Shown here: in pieces, positions 54,540 through 59,011 of the stretch
How positions within the stretch are numbered: position 1 is the stretch's first letter
How the letters are laid out: each line of letters begins with the position of its first letter
Assembly (NCBI GenBank): GCA_051453625.1
Contig: JBOZIK010000001.1
Location: 221,316,855 to 221,375,865, forward strand
Length of the DNA: 59,011 nucleotides
Reading direction: 5' to 3'
From: Welwitschia mirabilis
Taxonomy: Eukaryota > Gnetophyta > Gnetopsida > Welwitschiales
The notes under the pieces: generated by a model
Told to the model about the DNA's origin: nothing
The model's input: only the letters and a program-made list of their open reading frames with translations
Database searches by the model: none
Position numbers and translations under genes: made by a program

Positions 54540-56770
54540 TAGAAAATAACATCAAAGAAGGACTAGTGGATATAGAAAATGAATCGGAAAAGCAATCTCT
54601 AGGTGCACTTAAACCTCCTTCTGAATTAATTTTTTCTGAGTCAGACTTTCTTAATGAAAATCCTATAGAAGAAGAGAACCAATTTACAATGTCAAGTGCC
54701 TCTCATAAGCAAAAATAATTCATAGGATCTTCTACCCCTAATAAAAATCTTACCCTGAGGGAATTATTAGCAAATAAGAAAAGATAAATTCAAACACCTA
54801 TTGACCTATCTCTAAGAGATGATGTCAAGCTTAAATTTACATGCTTACTTAACTTTTAATGGAGACGTTAATAAGAATCCCATTCAACACATTGGAGACA
54901 TTCAAAAACTTATCCTTACCTCAAGAACTGGGAAGAAAAAAATAACAGATAGAATATATANNNNNNNNNNNNNNNNNNNNNNNNNNNNNNNNNNNNNNNN
55001 NNNNNNNNNNNNNNNNNNNNNNNNNNNNNNNNNNNNNNNNNNNNNNNNNNNNNNNNNNNNTCAAAGAAGGACTAGTGGATATAGAAAATGAATCGGAAAA
55101 GCAATCTTTAGGTGCACTTAAACCTCCTTCTAAATTAATTTTTTCTGAGTCAGACTTTCTTAACGAAAATCCTATAGAAGAAGAGAACCAATTTACAATG
55201 TCAAGTGCCTCTCATAAGCAAAAATAAGTCATAGGATCTTATACCCCTAATGAAAATCTTACCCTGAGGGAATTATTAGCAAATAAGAAAAGAGAAATTC
55301 AAACACCTTTTGACCCATCCCTAAGAGATGATGTCAAGCTTAAATTTACATGCTTACTCAACTTTTAATGGTGATGTTAATGAGAATCCCATTCAACACA
55401 TTGGAGACATTGAAAAACTTATCCTTACCTCAGGAATTGGGAAGAAAAAAATAACAGATAGAACATATATGGTAATCTTTCCCATAACATTAAAGGGTAG
55501 GGCAAAACTTTAGATAAAAATTATATCCCACAAAAACTTCAAAACATGGAATCAAGTCTGGGAAATCTTTGTAAAAATATTTATAAGTAAAGAAACCATA
55601 AGAAAAAGAAAAAANNNNNNNNNNAACGTTTCTCTATAACAATCCACTCTAATCTAGTAGATGTATTTTCAAGAGTAGAACAACTAGACCATTTTTATAG
55701 TGGATTGAATCCCCATACAAAACAACTTATAGATTTTTCTTATGGTGAAAACCTTATGAACTTTACATTAGAAGATGCATGGGCAAAATTAGAAAAACTT
55801 GTGTAGGTTAGTCAAACCTAGTTAACACCTAAAGAAAATTAAACTATAGGCCAACTTATCAAAGACTTAAAATAGGTTAAACAACAAAAAGAAGTAGAAT
55901 CCAATCCTATAAATTCCATGAAATATTTTACAACAAACTTGGAGAAATATGCAAAAATGATCTTAGATGCTAAAATCGCAACTAAAAGAAATGTTGTACA
56001 AAATTGTGACTTATGTGAGGATAATTATCATATTACCAAAAAATATCCTGTTTTTCCAACACACAAAGAGAGAATACGAGAATAAGTTTGTACTTTTAAT
56101 TAACCCCCTTAAAACATCCAAAACCAAAATCAGGCACAACCGAGGTTAAACACTCATTTTTAAAGTAATCCTCAACCATTTAGAAACTAATTTGAAAACT
56201 TAAACCCTCAACTAGTACCATCAAATTTTCAATATCCAAATGATCAACTCACAGATCTTACAAATGAACTTAGAAGAACAAATGCCGACATAGAAAATAT
56301 GGTAAACATCTTTCAATAAATAATCCTAGCAAATCAAATATCTCAAGGATCTTTAGCAATGCAACCTTTATCAAACCAAAATAAACTAAGAAAATATTGT
56401 AAGGTTGTGATAAGAAGTGGACAAGAAACAAACCCTCCTCCATGTGAACCTTTGACCTCCTAAAATAACTTTAGAAATGATGAAGAAGAGGAAGAAGTGA
56501 ACATTAAAATATTAGAAGATTATAACTTCCCTTATCTTAGAAAAAAGAAAAAGAAAAATCCTTCTCAACAAATCAACCCTTGGATAGATAGGCTTAACAA
56601 CAATTTAACTTTCCATGATCACTTAAAAGTCTTAATAAAAAACATGAGCATAAACTTACCCTTTTGGAAAGTTTTACAAGAAAATCCAATGCCTAATAAG
56701 AAGAAAATATAAATGATTTATCCCTAGAAAATTCTTTCTTACCCAATTCCTCACGAATTTAGTATTAAAA
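54540..56770 (+). pseudogene. gag of the Athila/Tat-like element
   Basis: The capsid region is best read at 55,340-55,540: LNLHAYSTFNGDVNENPIQH, then IGDIEKLILTSGIGKKKITD and FPITLKGRAKLW. This matches the Athila gag pattern of F-x-G-x(3)-[ND]-P-x-x-H and then FPxTLxGxAxxWY. It continues through 55,640-56,450 with stops. An acidic lysine-rich stretch (56,480-56,700) leads into protease. The segment 54,553-54,960 and its near-copy from 55,061 flank a 100-N gap, so the 5' part is probably represented twice by assembly. A 10-N gap lies at 55,615-55,624. Confidence 0.8.
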
Positions 56771-56789
56771 AATCATCTAAATTTAAAGA

Positions 56790-57330
56790 TCCAAGAGTAG
56801 CAATGGTGAATGTTACTATAGAGGGAATCAAAAGAATTAGAAAAGATTTAATAGACATTGAAGTGAGTGTTAATATTATGCCACTTTACATTTGTAAGAG
56901 ACTTGGTTTGGAGAATAGAATAGAGCCTACTCCGATTATCTTAGAATTAGCAGATACATCAGTTAAGAAATCATTAGGTATTATTAAAGATTTAGTAATA
57001 TAAATTGAAGAGGATTTCTACCCCATAGATTTGATTATCATATAAGTTGAGCATAATGGAGGATATCCTCTACTTCTAAGTAGAGCCTTTTGTGCAACTT
57101 CCAACTGCATCATTGATACAAGAGTAGAAATAATGAAATGTCATTTTGGAAATAGAACATTTACCATTAGGGTTTTTGATGCAACTGAGAAAGATTTGGA
57201 TGATGATAAAATAAACATTGAAAGCAATATCAAACCAACTTTATTCTTACAACATCACTCACTTGAAGAAAGAGAAATGAAATCAAATGAACATGTGCTT
57301 TGTGATGACCAACTTAAGAAGAAAAAATAA
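56790..57330 (+). pseudogene. Aspartic protease region of the Athila/Tat-like element
   Basis: It reads DLIDIEVSVNIMPLYICKRL, where Athila proteases have DLGASxNxMPLxxxKxLGL. The catalytic aspartate is kept but the D-x-G-A word is D-I-E-V. It continues ILELADTSVKKSLGIIKDLV, a stop, then PLLLSRAFCATSNCIIDTR (usually PxILGRPFLATxxAxID) and MKCHFGNRTFTIRVFD. An acidic tail to 57,330 ends in lysines. The role is polyprotein maturation. The changed flap word and stops make it inactive. Confidence 0.88.
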
Positions 57331-58440
57331 ATACAACCTTTAGCATGTAAGGAAGTATAACTTTTAAAGAAAGATTATGAGGGAGATTGTCCATTCCATA
57401 AGCCAAAAATTAAAAATCTTAATTTAAATTTAAATGAGAAAATGTTTTCAATGGACATGAAGGTAATTCTCTTTATGATATTCCAAATAAAACTTTTGCA
57501 TTCAATAAAAATATTTTACCTAAGTTATCATTTCTCTCTCCTTTGACTTTCAAAATTTTTGCTTTAATGTGGTATAGTAGAGTGCTCTCTATCACTCCTC
57601 TCTTCATCCAAATGATTTTACATGGAAGTCATTATGCATTTCTTATGTTTTATCAATTGGGGAATTTTTGGTTTGGACCTTATTTTTATGAAAATCATAA
57701 CACCAAAACAAATTATTAAATTTCCCTTCTTTTATTTTAATAAAAATGTGTTTTAAATCTAGGATTTTAAATAAAATTTTCTTGTTTTGCTATTTTTCTT
57801 TTTAGTTTTCTATTTTAATAAACTTAGACTTCATTTTCTATTTTCAGTTTTCATTTTTGTTTATAGTTTTTATTTTTGTTTCTATAATAATGAACTATTC
57901 TCTCACTTGTCATCCCCATTACAAGGTGGACGATAGTTAGTTTTGATGAGTTTTTTATATTTCTAATAAATTTTAGTATTATCTGATATTTTTCTGTTTC
58001 TCTCTCTATTATCCTCTCTATCATCTAGATGACGAGCAGAATGATAGTTAATAAAATATTAATTTTTGTTTTTTATTATTTTAAGAAAATACATTTTTAT
58101 GTCTTTGTTGAGATTTCTAACTTTACTACATTAGAATTTTAAAAAGTTAATGGGCAAAACCTAGAATTACATGAGCAAGCCGACTAAATTTTCTCTTAGC
58201 ATTTTCCTTTGGAAGCTTATTATGGCATTACTTAATCATTTTTTAAACTTGACTTATGTATTTATTTTTATGATTAGTATTTTAATTTAAGCATTTTAGT
58301 GGTAAGATTAGATTCACCCAATCTTAGACATTCACACGTTCATGAACTTCAATTTGAAGGAAGATGATTTATTTTTGATGTTTTTCTCAATTGTGAAAAG
58401 ATATTAGATTGTTTAAAGCGTCCTCTTTTCTGTCTTAGTC
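57331..58440 (+). other. Region after protease: no RT found; T-rich, motif-bearing
   Basis: RT should begin soon after 57,330 in an intact element, but I cannot read any. The sequence from 57,730 to 58,090 is T-rich and carries GTCATCCCC/ACGATAG-type words at about 57,909 and 58,009, resembling the leader intron at 53.9-54.3 kb. This suggests a deletion or rearrangement that joined protease to leader-like sequence of another copy. Confidence 0.45.
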
Positions 58441-58499
58441 TTATGGCTTTTACCTTTATCTTTTGGAGTATTTGGTCATGTGGAATTTTGTTTTCTTTT

Positions 58500-58500
<1 letters not shown>

Positions 58501-58567
<67 letters not shown>
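58501..58567. repeat. (GA)n microsatellite, ended by a gap
   Basis: An uninterrupted AG/GA dinucleotide run of about 67 bp that runs into a 100-N gap (58,568-58,667), which it probably caused. The frames here encoding RERE or LSLS runs are artefacts. Confidence 0.97.
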
Positions 58568-58667
58568 NNNNNNNNNNNNNNNNNNNNNNNNNNNNNNNNN
58601 NNNNNNNNNNNNNNNNNNNNNNNNNNNNNNNNNNNNNNNNNNNNNNNNNNNNNNNNNNNNNNNNNNN

Positions 58668-59011
58668 TGTGAACCTTCCACCTCCTAAAATAACTTTAGA
58701 AATGATAAAGAAGAAGAGGAAGAGGACATTGAGATACTTGAAGATTATAACTTTGCTTCTCTTGACAAAAATAAAAAGAAAAATACTTTCCAACAAATCA
58801 TCCCTTGGATGGATAAGCTTAATAACAATTCAACTTTCAATGATCCTTTAAAATCCTTGATGAAAAACATGAGCATAAACTTACCTTTTGAAAAGTTTTA
58901 CAGGAAAAGCCAGGGTACTCAAAATTATGGAAAGATCTAATAAGAAGAAAACATAAAAGAGTTATCCCTAGCAAAGTCTTTCCTGCCCAATCTCTCAAGA
59001 ATTTAGTGTTA
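58668..59011 (+). pseudogene. Second gag C-terminal segment, cut by the window end
   Basis: It aligns with 56,441-56,760: CCTCCTAAAATAACTTTAGA, the acidic stretch, GAAGATTATAACTT and AAAAACATGAGCATAAACTT recur with scattered differences. It continues to AATTTAGTGTTA, the same point reached at ~56,765 in the first copy. Divergence is visibly higher than between the gap-flank duplicates, so this is probably a real second copy of the family. Confidence 0.8.

Noticed and set aside
58443-58851. Frames encoding RERE or LSLS repeats
   Set aside because: Translation of a GA/CT microsatellite joined to a gap.

Overview
The window looks like nuclear DNA from a plant, most likely an angiosperm. It is very AT-rich and has no recognisable host gene. 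It consists almost entirely of decayed LTR retrotransposons of plant-type lineages: Ty3/gypsy Tekay/Del-like and Athila/Tat-like elements, and Ty1/copia Sirevirus-like elements. Their coding regions are full of stop codons and frame breaks. Runs of N, many exactly 100 long, mark a draft assembly, and several gaps are flanked by the same sequence on both sides. I cannot name the species. Layout: 1-10.25 kb holds AT-rich DNA, a degenerate ~100 bp repeat (0.73-1.02 kb), and the 3' half of an Athila/Tat-like gypsy element on + (integrase 3.66-4.84 kb, polypurine tract and 3' LTR start near 6.98 kb). From 10,259 to 38,798 is one 28.5 kb nested cluster that can be resolved to the base. The outer element lies on - and is flanked by the 5 bp duplication GAGTT (10,254-10,258 and 38,799-38,803). 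It is interrupted twice. A complete 11.3 kb Tekay-like gypsy element (14,906-26,180, flanked by GTTTT) sits in its internal intron-like spacer. A sister element on + (29,363-38,055) sits inside its 5' LTR. The most interesting object is the family to which the outer and inner elements both belong. Both copies carry a Sirevirus-like gag with two zinc knuckles, break off at or just after the expected start of protease, and lack integrase, reverse transcriptase and RNase H. In place of pol, both have a ~0.7 kb spacer beginning with a GTAAGT donor-like site and ending in a pyrimidine-rich YAG, then a second ORF with a V-R-[ED]-F-Y-A-N motif resembling the 'putative plant transposon protein' domain (my recollection of PF20167). 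The family looks like a non-autonomous, gag-only element with a spliced second ORF. A 26-nt inverted repeat (AGATGTCT, 10 nt, AGACATCT) recurs in its LTRs and spacer. From 38.8 to 48.7 kb there is a decayed gypsy element on - (integrase, RNase H, RT, gag) bounded by two ~315 bp direct repeats. Between its gag and the right-hand repeat lie a two-level minisatellite (44.7-45.4 kb), a TATA-type promoter region and unrecognised coding-like sequence. From 48.7 to 51.7 kb there are gag, primer-binding-site and SINE-like remnants. From about 52.2 kb to the end is an Athila/Tat-like element on + (LTR, tRNA-Asp-type primer site, a 429-nt leader intron candidate, gag, protease), then a GA microsatellite and a second partial gag copy running off the window.
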